From Candidatus Krumholzibacteriota bacterium (GTDB taxonomy: Bacteria; Krumholzibacteriota; Krumholzibacteriia; LZORAL124-64-63), in the NCBI GenBank assembly GCA_022711765.1, contig JAKLEB010000002.1, forward strand, positions 186,001 through 250,000: a stretch of DNA of 64,000 bases. The letters run 5' to 3'. Shown here in pieces: positions 35,971 through 44,386 of this stretch. Under the pieces are notes generated by a model. It was not told where the DNA came from and ran no database searches. It saw only the letters and a list, made by a program, of their open reading frames with translations. The position numbers and the translations under genes were made by a program. Every line of letters starts with the position of its first letter. Position 1 is the stretch's first letter.

Positions 35971-37143
35971 CTAGCGTTTCGTCGCGCGCCACGCCGCCAG
36001 GACCGCGGTCTCGCGCTCCGGCGTGAGGCCGGCCCGATTGGTCACGCTCTCGCGGCGCTCCGCCGGCAACTCGTCGTACCAGGCCAGCGTGTCGCGGAGG
36101 GTGTCCACCAGGGGCCGGACGGTGAGTCCCGCGGCAAACGCCTTGTTGACGCTGCGGCTGCCGAAGCCGGCGTGGTCGCCCTCCGCGGGGATCCAGCACG
36201 GCATGTCCCGCCAGGCGCCCACGCCCTGCTCCTCGAGGAAGTCCGCGTCGACCCAGACGAGCTCCGCGCTCGAGGCGGACGCCTCGCGGCAGGTCTCCAG
36301 GTACCTCTGCATGGTGAGCGGCCGACTGGGATGGGGTCCGATGACGTTGAAGGTCCCGCCGAGCCCCTGCTCCAGGCAGCGGGTCTCGAACGCGGTGAGG
36401 TCGCGGCCGTCGATGACCTGGATGCGGTCGGTCCCGTCGCCCGGCGCGAGGACCTCGCCGCCTCGCCGCACGCGCACGGGCCAGTAACCGCCGCGGAAGC
36501 TGAAGTCGCGCGGGCCGACGATGAGCCCGGGGCGGATGATCGTGTGGTTGTCCGGGTAGTACCGCCGCACCCGGTTCTCGCATTCGGCCTTGAACGGGCC
36601 GAACACCTCGTTGGTGTACTCCGTCGTGTCGGCGTCGGGCGCCTCTCCGACGGGCGCCGTCTCGTCCTGGCCCGGCTGGGAGTTGTCGGTGTAGACGGAG
36701 ATCGAGGACACGAACAGGTAGCGGCCGACCGATCCCTGCAGCAGCGCCGCCGTGTTCTCGACGATCCGCGGGATGTGGGGCCAGACGTCGACGCAGGCGT
36801 CCCAGGCGCGTCCGCCGTCGATTTCGGTCCGCAGCGCGGCGAGTCCCTCGGTGCTGTCGGGTTGCCGATCGCCGATGATGCACTCCACGTCGGGGAACAG
36901 CTCATCAGAGCGGTTGCCGCGGTTCAACATGGTCACGGTGTGACCGCGGGCCAGCAAGTCGGCGACGAGATGGGGTCCCGTCTGACCGGTGCCGCCCAGA
37001 ACGAGGACCTTCAGCGGCGCGGGCGCCTCGGTCGAGGCCCAGGCTGGGCGCAGCCCTGGCGCGGTCACGCCGCCGAGGCCGATCGCGGCGCCGGCCAGGG
37101 TCAGGGTCTGGAGGAACTCGCGGCGGGTCGTGTCTCGGGTCAT
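35971..37143 (-). CDS. Tat-exported NAD-dependent epimerase/SDR-like protein with altered active site
   Basis: 390 residues. A twin-arginine signal (TRREFLQTLTLAGAA, 6-20) precedes an extended SDR fold with the nucleotide loop GGTGQTG (50-56), SSISVY (146-151) and IRPGLIVGPRDF. Where extended SDRs have Tyr-x-x-x-Lys the protein reads F-G-P-F-K (Phe181, Lys185), so the catalytic tyrosine is missing. Tat export implies folding with bound cofactor before secretion. The substrate is probably a sugar or its derivative; activity as a normal epimerase is doubtful. Single gene, convergent with the ABC ATPase. Confidence 0.82.
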   Translation of the reverse strand: MTRDTTRREFLQTLTLAGAAIGLGGVTAPGLRPAWASTEAPAPLKVLVLGGTGQTGPHLVADLLARGHTVTMLNRGNRSDELFPDVECIIGDRQPDSTEGLAALRTEIDGGRAWDACVDVWPHIPRIVENTAALLQGSVGRYLFVSSISVYTDNSQPGQDETAPVGEAPDADTTEYTNEVFGPFKAECENRVRRYYPDNHTIIRPGLIVGPRDFSFRGGYWPVRVRRGGEVLAPGDGTDRIQVIDGRDLTAFETRCLEQGLGGTFNVIGPHPSRPLTMQRYLETCREASASSAELVWVDADFLEEQGVGAWRDMPCWIPAEGDHAGFGSRSVNKAFAAGLTVRPLVDTLRDTLAWYDELPAERRESVTNRAGLTPERETAVLAAWRATKR

Positions 37144-37275
37144 GGCGATCTCCCCAGCGTCTCACGATGGTGGCGTTCACCCGGCCGGCGACAGGTCGCG
37201 GGCGGGACCGACATGCGGCGCAGTACGTCGCTGGCCGGCGTCTGGTTGCGCCGGTCGAGGACAGGTCCGGCTGGA

Positions 37276-37304
37276 TTGCTCGCCGGCATCGTTCATGATA
37301 TCGT
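37276..37304 (+). promoter_or_regulatory. Candidate promoter of the TTGnnn-TA.CGT type
   Basis: TTGCTC (37276-37281), 17 bases, then TGA-TATCGT (-10 at 37299-37304). It lies 62 bases before the start at 37366. Confidence 0.5.
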
Positions 37305-37365
37305 GATGCCAAGATCCCCTGAGTCGCCCGCTCTGCAGTCCCACCCCTGGAGAGGCTTCACGGTC

Positions 37366-38070
37366 ATGAAACTGACGATCATCCTCGGCGTGCTCGCGAG
37401 CTTGGCGCTGCTCGGCGCCTGCGACGATTCCACGGAACCCGACACGATGGACAGCGACATTCGCGGACACGTCGTCGACGCGCAGGGGGAGCCGGTGGCC
37501 GGCGCGACGGTGATCCTGCAACACGACGTGGACCCGCCCTTGCCGTTCGCGCACGACAAACCGCAGACGGGCATCGAGTTCGACCTTCCCGAGGCTGGAC
37601 CGGTGACCATGTGGATCGCCTCTTTCTGCGACGGCGACACCCTGCGCATGCTCGTGGATGGAGAGCTGCCGCCCGGCCAGCACGTGGTCGTGTGGGATGG
37701 GCTGGATGACGCCGGTCGAGTCCTGCCCGACGGTGTTTATCGGATGCATCTCCGTACGGAAGCCGGGGAGACCCACCAGGAGCTGGCGCTCCTGCACGTC
37801 GGGTATGAAGGTCTCGATCCTGATGCGGTGGTCGCGCCCCTGGCCGTCACCGATGACGAGGGTGAGTTCACGCTGAGCCAGGAATGCCTGCCCTTCGGAT
37901 TCACCTTCGATCGGCTGGACGAGAACGGCGATCCCATCGGAACCAGCACCATCACCCGCGAGGTCCGGATCTGGGCCTTCAGCGCGGCGGCCGGCGCGGT
38001 CGGGGCGAGCGGCTGGGCCGCTGTCGATCCCGAGACCGGGGCCGAGGTGACCGTGACGCTCGGTCGGTAG
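37366..38070 (+). CDS. Lipoprotein with transthyretin-like and FlgD-like segments
   Basis: 234 residues. Lipobox LGAC (Cys19) after a short hydrophobic signal. Residues about 28-50 form a carboxypeptidase-regulatory start (IRGHVVDAQGEPVAGATVIL), followed by FDLPEAGPVTMWIA and WDGLDDAGRVLPDGVYRM, which is the core of a FlgD Ig-like fold. A TDDEGEFTLSQECLPFG strand follows. It is similar in order and motifs to the lipoprotein at 33838. It probably lies in the periplasm or at the outer membrane; function unknown. The ATG is preceded by GGAGAGG. Confidence 0.72.
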   Translation: MKLTIILGVLASLALLGACDDSTEPDTMDSDIRGHVVDAQGEPVAGATVILQHDVDPPLPFAHDKPQTGIEFDLPEAGPVTMWIASFCDGDTLRMLVDGELPPGQHVVVWDGLDDAGRVLPDGVYRMHLRTEAGETHQELALLHVGYEGLDPDAVVAPLAVTDDEGEFTLSQECLPFGFTFDRLDENGDPIGTSTITREVRIWAFSAAAGAVGASGWAAVDPETGAEVTVTLGR

Positions 38071-38115
38071 CGTCTGGCCGATTGGCGCCCGTCGACCGCC
38101 GATCCCGACCCCGGT

Positions 38116-38742
38116 TCAGCGGTAGTACGGCGTGGGAACCCCGACCCGTCTGGCGAAGAAGTCGGCGAACGCGTCCTGGCCGGTGGGGAAACAGGTGCGG
38201 TCGGCATACATGACCAGGATGTCGCCCTCGAGGTTGCCGCCCGACATGCGCAGCGCGACGATGCTGCGGCCGGCCATCCAGCCCAGCTCGTAGCGCACGA
38301 GCCCGAGGCCGAGCGCCTCGGCCCGCAGGCTCGGATCCTCGGCGAACATCGGGTCCTCCCAGTCCCACTTCTCGATCTGCGGCTCGCCCCAGGCGGCGGC
38401 GAGCTCGTCGCGGCGGGCTGCGGCGTCGGCGAAGTAGGCGTCGAGGTCGTCATGGGTGTCGGACCACTGGTAGAAGCCCAGGCAGAGTCGGTCGTCCTGG
38501 AAGAAGTAGACGATCTGGCACGGCTGGCCGCACACCGTCGCCGGGAAGACGAGCAGCGGGCCATCGTTCACGACGGGCGCGGGGCGCTCGCTCTGGCGGA
38601 CCAGCTGGCGGCTGGCGCCCCAGTCGACGTTCCGGAAATCGGCGCCGCGGGCCGGGAGCGAGACCTCGGCGGAAGCGGCGACCGCGCTGGTGGCCACGAG
38701 CAGGGCAGCCAGGACGGCCGAACGGTCGAAAAACGTACGCAT
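38116..38742 (-). CDS. Hypothetical exported protein
   Basis: 208 residues from the ATG at 38742 (GGAGGT a few bases upstream). Signal peptide 1-26 ending ASA. The mature sequence starts RGADFRNVDWGASRQLVRQS and continues PATVCGQPCQIVYFFQDDRL, CLGFYQWSDTHDDLDAYFAD, KWDWEDPMFAE. The opening FRNVDWGAS..V..SE pattern is seen in a group of small exported proteins in which a short motif predicts a cleft-forming alpha/beta fold; I cannot name a function. Downstream of another small exported protein in the same direction, 53 bases apart, so probably one transcript. Confidence 0.7.
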   Translation of the reverse strand: MRTFFDRSAVLAALLVATSAVAASAEVSLPARGADFRNVDWGASRQLVRQSERPAPVVNDGPLLVFPATVCGQPCQIVYFFQDDRLCLGFYQWSDTHDDLDAYFADAAARRDELAAAWGEPQIEKWDWEDPMFAEDPSLRAEALGLGLVRYELGWMAGRSIVALRMSGGNLEGDILVMYADRTCFPTGQDAFADFFARRVGVPTPYYR

Positions 38743-38795
38743 GCGCCACCTCCGGCGGGGGTCTCGCCGATCCGATGCAGGATCCGGTCCGGACC

Positions 38796-39152
38796 TCACT
38801 CGCGGCAGATGACCAGGGTCAAGACCGGCCAGGCGAGGTGGCGAACAGCGGTCGGGGCGGGCGAGACGGACCTGGGTTGGACCGCGGGATCCGGCGCGAG
38901 GACCGTCCCCGCCGTCGACGCGAGCCGGCGTCCGGACAGGTCGCGCACCTCGAACGTGACGAGGATGCGGTCCCCCGGCTCACCGAGGAGAGTCCAGCCG
39001 GCGGCGCCGTATCCGGCGACAGGGTCGAACGAGACGCCGGCAGCGGGCAGGATCCGCACCTCGGCCGCGGTCGCCAGGGTCACCGCAGCCGCGCGGTCCG
39101 TCGCCAGGAGAGCGACGATGCCGGCGAGACCGATCGCGACGACTGCGCGCAT
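38796..39152 (-). CDS. Small exported protein
   Basis: 118 residues. The ATG at 39152 follows GGGAGG and opens a signal peptide (MRAVVAIGLAGIVALLATD, cleavage near AAA). The mature part is one beta-rich domain (EVRILPAAGVSFDPVAGYGA, RILVTFEVRDLSGRRLASTA). It ends ...VLTLVICRE. No family is recognised. It has a convincing promoter upstream and is probably the first gene of a two-gene transcript with 38116-38742. Confidence 0.6.
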   Translation of the reverse strand: MRAVVAIGLAGIVALLATDRAAAVTLATAAEVRILPAAGVSFDPVAGYGAAGWTLLGEPGDRILVTFEVRDLSGRRLASTAGTVLAPDPAVQPRSVSPAPTAVRHLAWPVLTLVICRE

Positions 39153-39203
39153 TGAGGCCGTCCTCCCGTCGACGATGCAAAAAGCAATCAGCGACATTGC
39201 AAT

Positions 39204-39232
39204 ATTATATGATATGTTGGCATTTCGTGCAA
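39204..39232 (-). promoter_or_regulatory. Promoter of the small exported-protein gene
   Basis: Minus strand: TTGCAC (39227-39232), exactly 17 bases, then a perfect TATAAT (39204-39209), in a strongly AT-rich island. It lies 52 bases before the start at 39152. Confidence 0.6.
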
Positions 39233-39329
39233 TTTGCATGACGCGAGGTCTCCCTGTCTTGGCGGGACGCTCGACCACCTGGTCGATATCCGGCCATGGA
39301 CCCGGGCCCCGGGGACTCTCCGGCCGGTT

Positions 39330-39357
39330 TTGACCTGCAGTCGGCGAGTGCTATCGT
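39330..39357 (+). promoter_or_regulatory. Candidate promoter for mtgA
   Basis: TTGACC (39330-39335), 16 bases, then TGC-TATCGT (-10 at 39352-39357), 72 bases before the start at 39429. Confidence 0.5.
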
Positions 39358-39428
39358 CCCAGGCGGTCGGTGTCGGCAACGACGCACGCAGAGCCCCCCA
39401 GCCGGGCATCCCCTCAGTCCGGGACCGC

Positions 39429-40178
39429 ATGGTGACCGACGCGAAACCGCCAGCCCCGCCATCCAGGTTCGCCAGGGCCCGCCGCACGGCCGTGCGTCTG
39501 GTCTGGCGCGTGGCGGCATGCTGGCTGGCGGCCACGGTGCTCGCGGTGCTGGCGCTGCGCTTCGTGCCGCCCCCGATCACCGGCGTGATGATCGAGCGCT
39601 GGCTGACGGCGCGGTGGCAACGCCAGGAGTTCGCGTTGGATTACCGGTGGCGTTCGCGCGACCGCCTCGCGGGTTCGCTACCGCTCGCGGTGATCGCCGC
39701 CGAAGACCAGCGGTTCTTCCTCCACCACGGCTGGGATCGAGAGGCCATCGCGGACGCGGTGGCGGACGCCCGAAGCGGCAAGAAGCTGCGCGGCGCCTCG
39801 ACCATTTCCCAGCAGGTCGCCAAGAACCTTTTCCTGTGGACGGGTCGCAGCTGGGTCCGGAAGGGGCTCGAGACCTGGTTCACCTTCTGGCTGGAGCAGC
39901 TCTGGCCCAAGGAGCGGATCCTCGAGGTGTACCTGAACGTCGCCGAATGGGGGGACGGGATCTTCGGCGCCGAGGCGGCCTGCCGGCGACACTTCGCGGT
40001 CGGCGCCGACCGGATCGACCGGGCTCGCGCGGCCCGGCTGGCGGCGGTGCTCCCCAGTCCGCGGCGGCTGCGCGCCGACCGGCCCTCGGCCTACGTCCTG
40101 AGCCGCCAGGACGAGATCCTCCGCCAGATGAACCACCTCGCCGGTTCGGTCTACGCCGAGCCGCTACGGGATTGGTAA
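39429..40178 (+). CDS. mtgA: Monofunctional peptidoglycan glycosyltransferase
   Basis: 249 residues. One N-terminal membrane segment (about 23-45), then a GT51 domain in the periplasm. Motif 1 AAEDQRFFLHHGWD holds the catalytic Glu92; motif 2 is GASTISQQVAKNLFL (122-136); motif 3 RKGLETWF carries the second Glu147; and KERILEVYLNVAEWGDGIFG is present. It polymerises lipid II into glycan strands. No transpeptidase domain is attached. No clear Shine-Dalgarno precedes the chosen ATG. Confidence 0.92.
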   Translation: MVTDAKPPAPPSRFARARRTAVRLVWRVAACWLAATVLAVLALRFVPPPITGVMIERWLTARWQRQEFALDYRWRSRDRLAGSLPLAVIAAEDQRFFLHHGWDREAIADAVADARSGKKLRGASTISQQVAKNLFLWTGRSWVRKGLETWFTFWLEQLWPKERILEVYLNVAEWGDGIFGAEAACRRHFAVGADRIDRARAARLAAVLPSPRRLRADRPSAYVLSRQDEILRQMNHLAGSVYAEPLRDW

Positions 40179-40214
40179 GGGTCGTTCGTCGCCGGTCCGC
40201 ACCCGCACCTCGGC

Positions 40215-40243
40215 TTGGCAATCGCGCCGATACGTGATAGCGT
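40215..40243 (+). promoter_or_regulatory. Candidate promoter for the OmpA-type lipoprotein gene
   Basis: TTGGCA (40215-40220), 17 bases, then TGA-TAGCGT (-10 at 40238-40243). It lies 65 bases before the start at 40308. Confidence 0.5.
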
Positions 40244-40307
40244 TGCGCGTCTGGGAGTTCCCGTGACCCGCACTTCGCGGAGTCAATAACCAAGGAGCAC
40301 GCCGAAC

Positions 40308-40976
40308 ATGAAGCGTCTACTCGTCTTCTTGCTGGTTCTCACCCTGGTGCTCACCCTCGCCGCGTGCGGCGCCAAGTACCAGAAGCGGGGAACCGCCATC
40401 GGCGCCGGCGCCGGCGCGGTCATCGGTGGGATCATCGGCCACCAGTCGGGCAACACGGCGCTCGGCGCGGTGATCGGCGCCGCGGTCGGCGGCGCGGCGG
40501 GCGCCTACATCGGCAACTACATGGACGACCAGGCGGCGGAGATGGACCGCGATCTCGAGGGCGCGAAGATCGAGCGCGTCGGCGAAGGCATCATCATCAC
40601 CTTCGAGTCGGGGCTGCTGTTCGCGGTCGATCAGTCGTCGCTCAACGACCAGGCCAAGCAGAACCTGGGCGACCTGGCCGCGATCCTCAACAAGTACGAC
40701 GACACCAACATCCTCGTCGAGGGCCATACCGACAGCTCGGGCGACGAGGCCTACAACGACCAGCTCTCCGTCCGCCGCGGCGAGGCGGTCGCGAACTACC
40801 TCGCGTTCCTCCAGGTGGCTTCGGAGCGCTTCTCCGTCGTCGGCTACGGCGAATCCCAGCCGGTGGCCGACAACGCGACACCCGAGGGCCGCGCGCTGAA
40901 CCGCCGCGTCGAGGTCGCCGTCTACGCCAATGACGACCTGAAGGCGGCGGCGGAACGCCAGGCCGCGGGGGGATGA
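40308..40976 (+). CDS. OmpA-family lipoprotein with glycine-zipper segment
   Basis: 222 residues. Lipobox LAAC (Cys20). Residues 30-75 form a glycine-zipper (IGAGAGAVIGGIIGHQSG, GAVIGAAVGGAAGAYIG). Residues about 100-210 form the OmpA C-terminal peptidoglycan-binding domain (LFAVDQSSLNDQAKQNLGDL, ILVEGHTDSSGDEAYNDQLS, VRRGEAVANYL, GYGESQPVADNATPEGRALN). The Asp and Arg that bind diaminopimelate (TDSSGD, NRRVEV) are present. It resembles YiaD/Pal-type proteins and tethers the outer membrane to the cell wall. AAGGAG precedes the ATG. Confidence 0.9.
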   Translation: MKRLLVFLLVLTLVLTLAACGAKYQKRGTAIGAGAGAVIGGIIGHQSGNTALGAVIGAAVGGAAGAYIGNYMDDQAAEMDRDLEGAKIERVGEGIIITFESGLLFAVDQSSLNDQAKQNLGDLAAILNKYDDTNILVEGHTDSSGDEAYNDQLSVRRGEAVANYLAFLQVASERFSVVGYGESQPVADNATPEGRALNRRVEVAVYANDDLKAAAERQAAGG

Positions 40977-40995
40977 GCCGGCGTTCCGCCGGGCA

Positions 40996-41733
40996 TCACG
41001 ATCGCGAGATCGCAGGCGCCGGGCGGCGGAGGCATTCCGCCGCCCGGTCGCCCATGTTCAGGAGCACGTCCAGGACCGTGACCCCGTGGCTGAACGGCGG
41101 GTGCAGCTGCGGGTACTCGGGATACCCCTCGTAATCCATCCAGTCGACCCCGATGCCGCGCCGCGCGAAGAGGCCGGTGTCCAGGTAGGCGCGCGCTGCC
41201 GGGCCGGAAAGGTAGCGCGCGGCGCCGGCCTGCCGGCAGATCGAGAGCAGGCGCCCGGTCTTGCCCGGCTCGAGGTCGTAGTCGGCGGAACTGGCGAGAG
41301 GGGTCGTGATCGCGAGCCGCCGGCAGATCGCCGCGAGGAACAGACGGTTGACGTCGCTGAGATACGCGAGGCGGGGCGCGGCGTCGCGGTAGAGCGGCTC
41401 GAGCCACTCGCGCTCCCGCCGGAAGCACGGCGCCAGGCGGTAATGTTGCCGCAGGCGATCCCAGTGCGAGGCGGCCCAGCCGCGATCGCTCACGCGCGTG
41501 TCGCGAATGCGCTGCGTGTACCGGCCTCTGGTCTCGACCGGGATCGTGAGCCAGCGCAGGCCGGCGTCGGTCTTGATGAGATTGCGGTTGCGCCAGTCGC
41601 GGCGCGTGTACTGCACGTCGTCCAGCAGCACCAAGAGGTCGCTGCGGGCGATCAGCTCGAAGTAGCCCTTCCACGGGATGTAATTGGACTGGACGCAGGC
41701 CACGACGCCGCCCGGCGCGGCGGGCGCGGTCAC
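40996..41733 (-). CDS. WbqC-family protein, last gene of the aminoacyl-glycan operon
   Basis: 245 residues from a GTG at 41733 that overlaps the preceding stop by four bases. The sequence VACVQSNYIPWKGYFELIAR, LLDDVQYTRRDWRNRNLIKT and LTIPVETRGRY is diagnostic of the WbqC family, which is found in O-antigen and other glycan clusters. The molecular function of the family is not settled to my knowledge. Here, with a carrier protein and an amino-acid:carrier-protein ligase upstream, I suggest it transfers the tethered amino acid (or another acyl group) to an amino sugar. That is inference from context only. Cytoplasmic; no membrane segment. Confidence 0.85.
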   Translation of the reverse strand: MTAPAAPGGVVACVQSNYIPWKGYFELIARSDLLVLLDDVQYTRRDWRNRNLIKTDAGLRWLTIPVETRGRYTQRIRDTRVSDRGWAASHWDRLRQHYRLAPCFRREREWLEPLYRDAAPRLAYLSDVNRLFLAAICRRLAITTPLASSADYDLEPGKTGRLLSICRQAGAARYLSGPAARAYLDTGLFARRGIGVDWMDYEGYPEYPQLHPPFSHGVTVLDVLLNMGDRAAECLRRPAPAISRS

Positions 41734-42518
41734 GCTGCGGCCTCGCGGTCGGCGGCCGCGCGCCGGCCCACCGCCATGAGCACGTGACCGCGATCGCCGT
41801 CGAAGAACGCGCGTTGCAGGTGGCAGAACGGCCACATCGCGACCGGGTTGAGCACGAGGCGGAACCACGCCGGGAACCGGTGCTTCAGGGGGGTCTCGCT
41901 GAGACCGCTGAGGCGGGTCAGGGTCGCCTGGTCGAGGCCGGCGCGCGGCGCGAGGTGGCGCGCGACCACGGCGTCGCTGACGCGGTGAAGCAGGTTCGTG
42001 ACCGGGACGTTGAGCGACTTCACCGAGATCTCGTCGAGGCCCGCCGCCAGGAACAGCTGCGCGAGGTCGAGGCGATCGTAGCGACGCAGGTGGCCGCTCA
42101 ACTCGTCCTCGGCTCCCCAGCGTTCGGGGCGACCCGGGACGACGGCGATGACCGTGCCGCCGGGCCGCACGTGCCGCAGCATCGAGCGCACCAGGGCCAG
42201 GTCGTCCGCCACGTGCTCGAGCACCATCTGCGAGAACACCAGGTCCGCCGGGCGGTCGAGCTCGAGGTCGGCGAGGGGTCCCTCGTGCAGGCGGAACCGG
42301 CGTTCGGCTCGCCAGCCGGCCAGCCGGAGACGGCAGCGCGCCGCGGCCTCCGGCGACGGCTCGACTCCGACGCCGACGAGCCCGCGCTCGCAGAGGACCG
42401 CCCCGAGGCGGCCCTCGCCACAGCCGACCTCGACGAAGCTGCGGGCCCCGCACCGGTCCACCTCGCGCAGGAAGGCCCAGTCGGTGCACCAGGTGCCCGG
42501 CGGCAGCAGCTCTTCCAT
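41730..42518 (-). CDS. SAM-dependent methyltransferase (class I)
   Basis: 262 residues. ATG at 42518 with GAGAGGTGA just upstream. SAM-binding motif I is FVEVGCGEGRLGAVLCERG (28-46); VVPGRPERWGAEDELSGHLR and a post-motif HVRPGGTVIAVVPG follow. The YDRLDLAQLFLAAGL segment is common in glycan-cluster methyltransferases. It probably modifies a sugar, a carrier-bound group or the glycan end. Its stop overlaps the WbqC start by four bases and its start lies two bases after the radical SAM gene stop. Confidence 0.85.
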   Translation of the reverse strand: MEELLPPGTWCTDWAFLREVDRCGARSFVEVGCGEGRLGAVLCERGLVGVGVEPSPEAAARCRLRLAGWRAERRFRLHEGPLADLELDRPADLVFSQMVLEHVADDLALVRSMLRHVRPGGTVIAVVPGRPERWGAEDELSGHLRRYDRLDLAQLFLAAGLDEISVKSLNVPVTNLLHRVSDAVVARHLAPRAGLDQATLTRLSGLSETPLKHRFPAWFRLVLNPVAMWPFCHLQRAFFDGDRGHVLMAVGRRAAADREAAA

Positions 42519-42520
42519 GG

Positions 42521-43471
42521 TCACCTCTCCCGCGCCGCCGCGGCCGGCCGGCCGCAGTGGATGGTGTTCGAGAGCCCGGCGGACCAGTCCTGGCAGTCGC
42601 GGCACGGCGCGAACGCGTAGTCGCCGCTCAGGTGACGCTGGCGCAGCTTCGCGAGCGTGCCGTACCAGACCTCGGCGACGGACTGCCGGTTCAGGTTGCC
42701 GTGGCGGGTACGGCCGTTCCAGTCGCCGTCGCACTGCGGCACCTGACCGTTCCAGAAGACCGTGAGCTGGCGCAGCAGCCAGGTGCACGGGATGCGCCGC
42801 GGGGCGCGTCCGGCCGTCATGCCGCGCCAGACCGGCATCGTACCGCCCCAGCCCGTGCGCGGTTTGATCTTCAGGTCGACCTCGAGGCCGGACTTCTGCC
42901 ATTGCTCGACGAACGCCGCCTCCTCGTGCTCGTTCTCGTCCATGACGACGAACTGCAGCACGATCCGCGGCGTGCGCGACGCGAGGCGCGCCTTCGTGCT
43001 CGCGAGGTACGAGACGGCGCGCCGCACGCGCTCGAGGTTCCCGTCGACGCGGATCTCGCGGTAGAGGTCGACCGTGGCGGCGTCGATGCCCACGATGACC
43101 TCGTCGACGCCGCTCGTGACCAGCGATTCCGCGTGGTCCGGCCGCAGCAGGTTCAGGTTGGTGTTCAGCGCGATGTGCTCGATGCCCGCGTGCTTGGCAT
43201 AGCGCAGCCAGCGGAAGATCTCCGGCGCCATCACCAGCGGCTCGCCCATGAGCGCGGGCCAGAGGCGGGTCGACGGGCTGACCTCGGCCACCTCGTCGAC
43301 GATCTTGGTCCACAGCTCGTACGCCATGCGACCCCGGGGGCGCGTCAAGCTCCTCTGCGGGCACATCACGCAGGACAGGTTGCAGTGCGCGACCGTCTCG
43401 ATCAGGAGGTCGGTCGGGTAGTCGTAGGCCTGCACGTACTGTTCGAGCCTGCTCAGGTCGGGCTTATCCAA
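42521..43471 (-). CDS. Radical SAM protein with SPASM domain
   Basis: 316 residues. Start is TTG at 43471 with GAGGTG five bases upstream, inside the end of the preceding gene. The [4Fe-4S]-SAM site is HCNLSCVMCP (Cys30, Cys34, Cys37). GEPLVMAPEIFRWLRYAKHA is the GE motif, and NTNLNLL and VVIVGIDA-type strands complete the barrel. The C-terminal Cys set (IPCTWL, VPQCDGDWNG, APCRDCQDW) is a SPASM-type auxiliary cluster site. Within glycan clusters such enzymes often perform dehydration, epimerisation or C-C chemistry on sugars or carrier-bound substrates. The substrate cannot be inferred. Confidence 0.88.
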   Translation of the reverse strand: MDKPDLSRLEQYVQAYDYPTDLLIETVAHCNLSCVMCPQRSLTRPRGRMAYELWTKIVDEVAEVSPSTRLWPALMGEPLVMAPEIFRWLRYAKHAGIEHIALNTNLNLLRPDHAESLVTSGVDEVIVGIDAATVDLYREIRVDGNLERVRRAVSYLASTKARLASRTPRIVLQFVVMDENEHEEAAFVEQWQKSGLEVDLKIKPRTGWGGTMPVWRGMTAGRAPRRIPCTWLLRQLTVFWNGQVPQCDGDWNGRTRHGNLNRQSVAEVWYGTLAKLRQRHLSGDYAFAPCRDCQDWSAGLSNTIHCGRPAAAARER

Positions 43472-44150
43472 GGGACACCTCGCTGGCAGCCTCCGCCGTC
43501 CCGAAGGGCAGGCGGGTCTGCTCGTGGAATTCGATGAGGCGCTGGCGGTCGCCCAGGTCCTTGTAGACCAGCGTCTTGGCGTTCACGAAGTTGCCGTCGC
43601 CGACGGTCACGCGGTCCGTGACCGTGGTGTCGAGACCGAGGAAGTTGTCCCGGCCGAGCCGCGCGCGGCCGCCGAGGGTGACGCCGGCCGCGAGGTAGTT
43701 GTTCGCGCCGAGCACGCATTCCTCGCCGAGCTTGACGCCCTGGTCGAGGTAGCAGAATTCGCCGACCTGGACCGCCTGGTCGACGAGGACCCCCGCCAGG
43801 ACGATCACCCCGTCGCCGAGCGTGGCGCCGGGCTCGATCCAGGCGCGCGGGTGCACGAGGGCCGGCAGGCGGTAGCCGAGCGCGCGCGCCAGCTCGAGGC
43901 AGCGACCGCGGGCCGGCAGGTCGCGGTAGCCGATCGCCGGCACGATGACGGCGCGGGCGGGGCCGGTCGCCGGGTGGGCGGCGACGTCGGCCAGGCTGCC
44001 GAGGGTGCGGTAGCCGCCGATGACCGGTTCGGCCGCCGGCCTCAGGTCGTCGATGAAGCCGGCGACGGTGTAACGGTCGGCGAAGTGGGTCGACACCAGG
44101 TGCAGCACCTGCTCGCCGAGGCGTCCGGATCCGTAGAGTAGGGCCTTCAC
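43464..44150 (-). CDS. Sugar O/N-acyltransferase, PglD/NeuD type (left-handed beta-helix)
   Basis: 228 residues. GTG start at 44150, overlapping the carrier-protein stop by four bases. The N-terminal Rossmann-like part (MKALLYGSGRLGEQVLHLVS as read from the start) resembles the PglD sugar-binding domain. The C-terminal part has hexapeptide repeats (PGATLGDGVIVLAGVLVD, QVGEFCYLDQGVKLGEECVL, GRARLGRDNFLGLDTTV). Such enzymes acetylate UDP- or dTDP-linked 4-amino sugars, so an amino sugar made by the aminotransferase at 46654 is a likely acceptor. An alternative is acyl transfer from the adjacent carrier protein. Confidence 0.85.
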   Translation of the reverse strand: MKALLYGSGRLGEQVLHLVSTHFADRYTVAGFIDDLRPAAEPVIGGYRTLGSLADVAAHPATGPARAVIVPAIGYRDLPARGRCLELARALGYRLPALVHPRAWIEPGATLGDGVIVLAGVLVDQAVQVGEFCYLDQGVKLGEECVLGANNYLAAGVTLGGRARLGRDNFLGLDTTVTDRVTVGDGNFVNAKTLVYKDLGDRQRLIEFHEQTRLPFGTAEAASEVSLG

Positions 44151-44386
44151 CGGACGACCTCCCGGCGGGCGCGCTCGACGTACGCGCGGACGGCGGCGAA
44201 GTCGGAGTGCAGGCGGGCGATGTCCGCGGGCGCGACGCGCACGCCGAGGCGCGCCTCGAGCTCGAGGACGAGCTTGACGTGGCCGAGCGAATCCCACTCC
44301 TGGACCGCGTCCCGGGTGAAGTCGCCCACCGGCACCGCGGCCCCGAAGACCGCGGCGAACACCTCGCGCAGCTCACGTTCCGGCAT
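44147..44386 (-). CDS. Acyl carrier protein (dedicated)
   Basis: 79 residues. The phosphopantetheine attachment Ser33 lies in EWDSLGHVKLVLELEARLGV, with a four-helix pattern of normal length. It is distinct from a fatty-acid ACP in context: its gene lies between a DegT-type aminotransferase and an acyltransferase in a glycan operon, near a synthetase-like ligase that charges carrier proteins with amino acids. It overlaps its neighbours at both ends (14 and 4 bases). It is the probable substrate for the ligase at 45473. Confidence 0.92.
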   Translation of the reverse strand: MPERELREVFAAVFGAAVPVGDFTRDAVQEWDSLGHVKLVLELEARLGVRVAPADIARLHSDFAAVRAYVERARREVVR

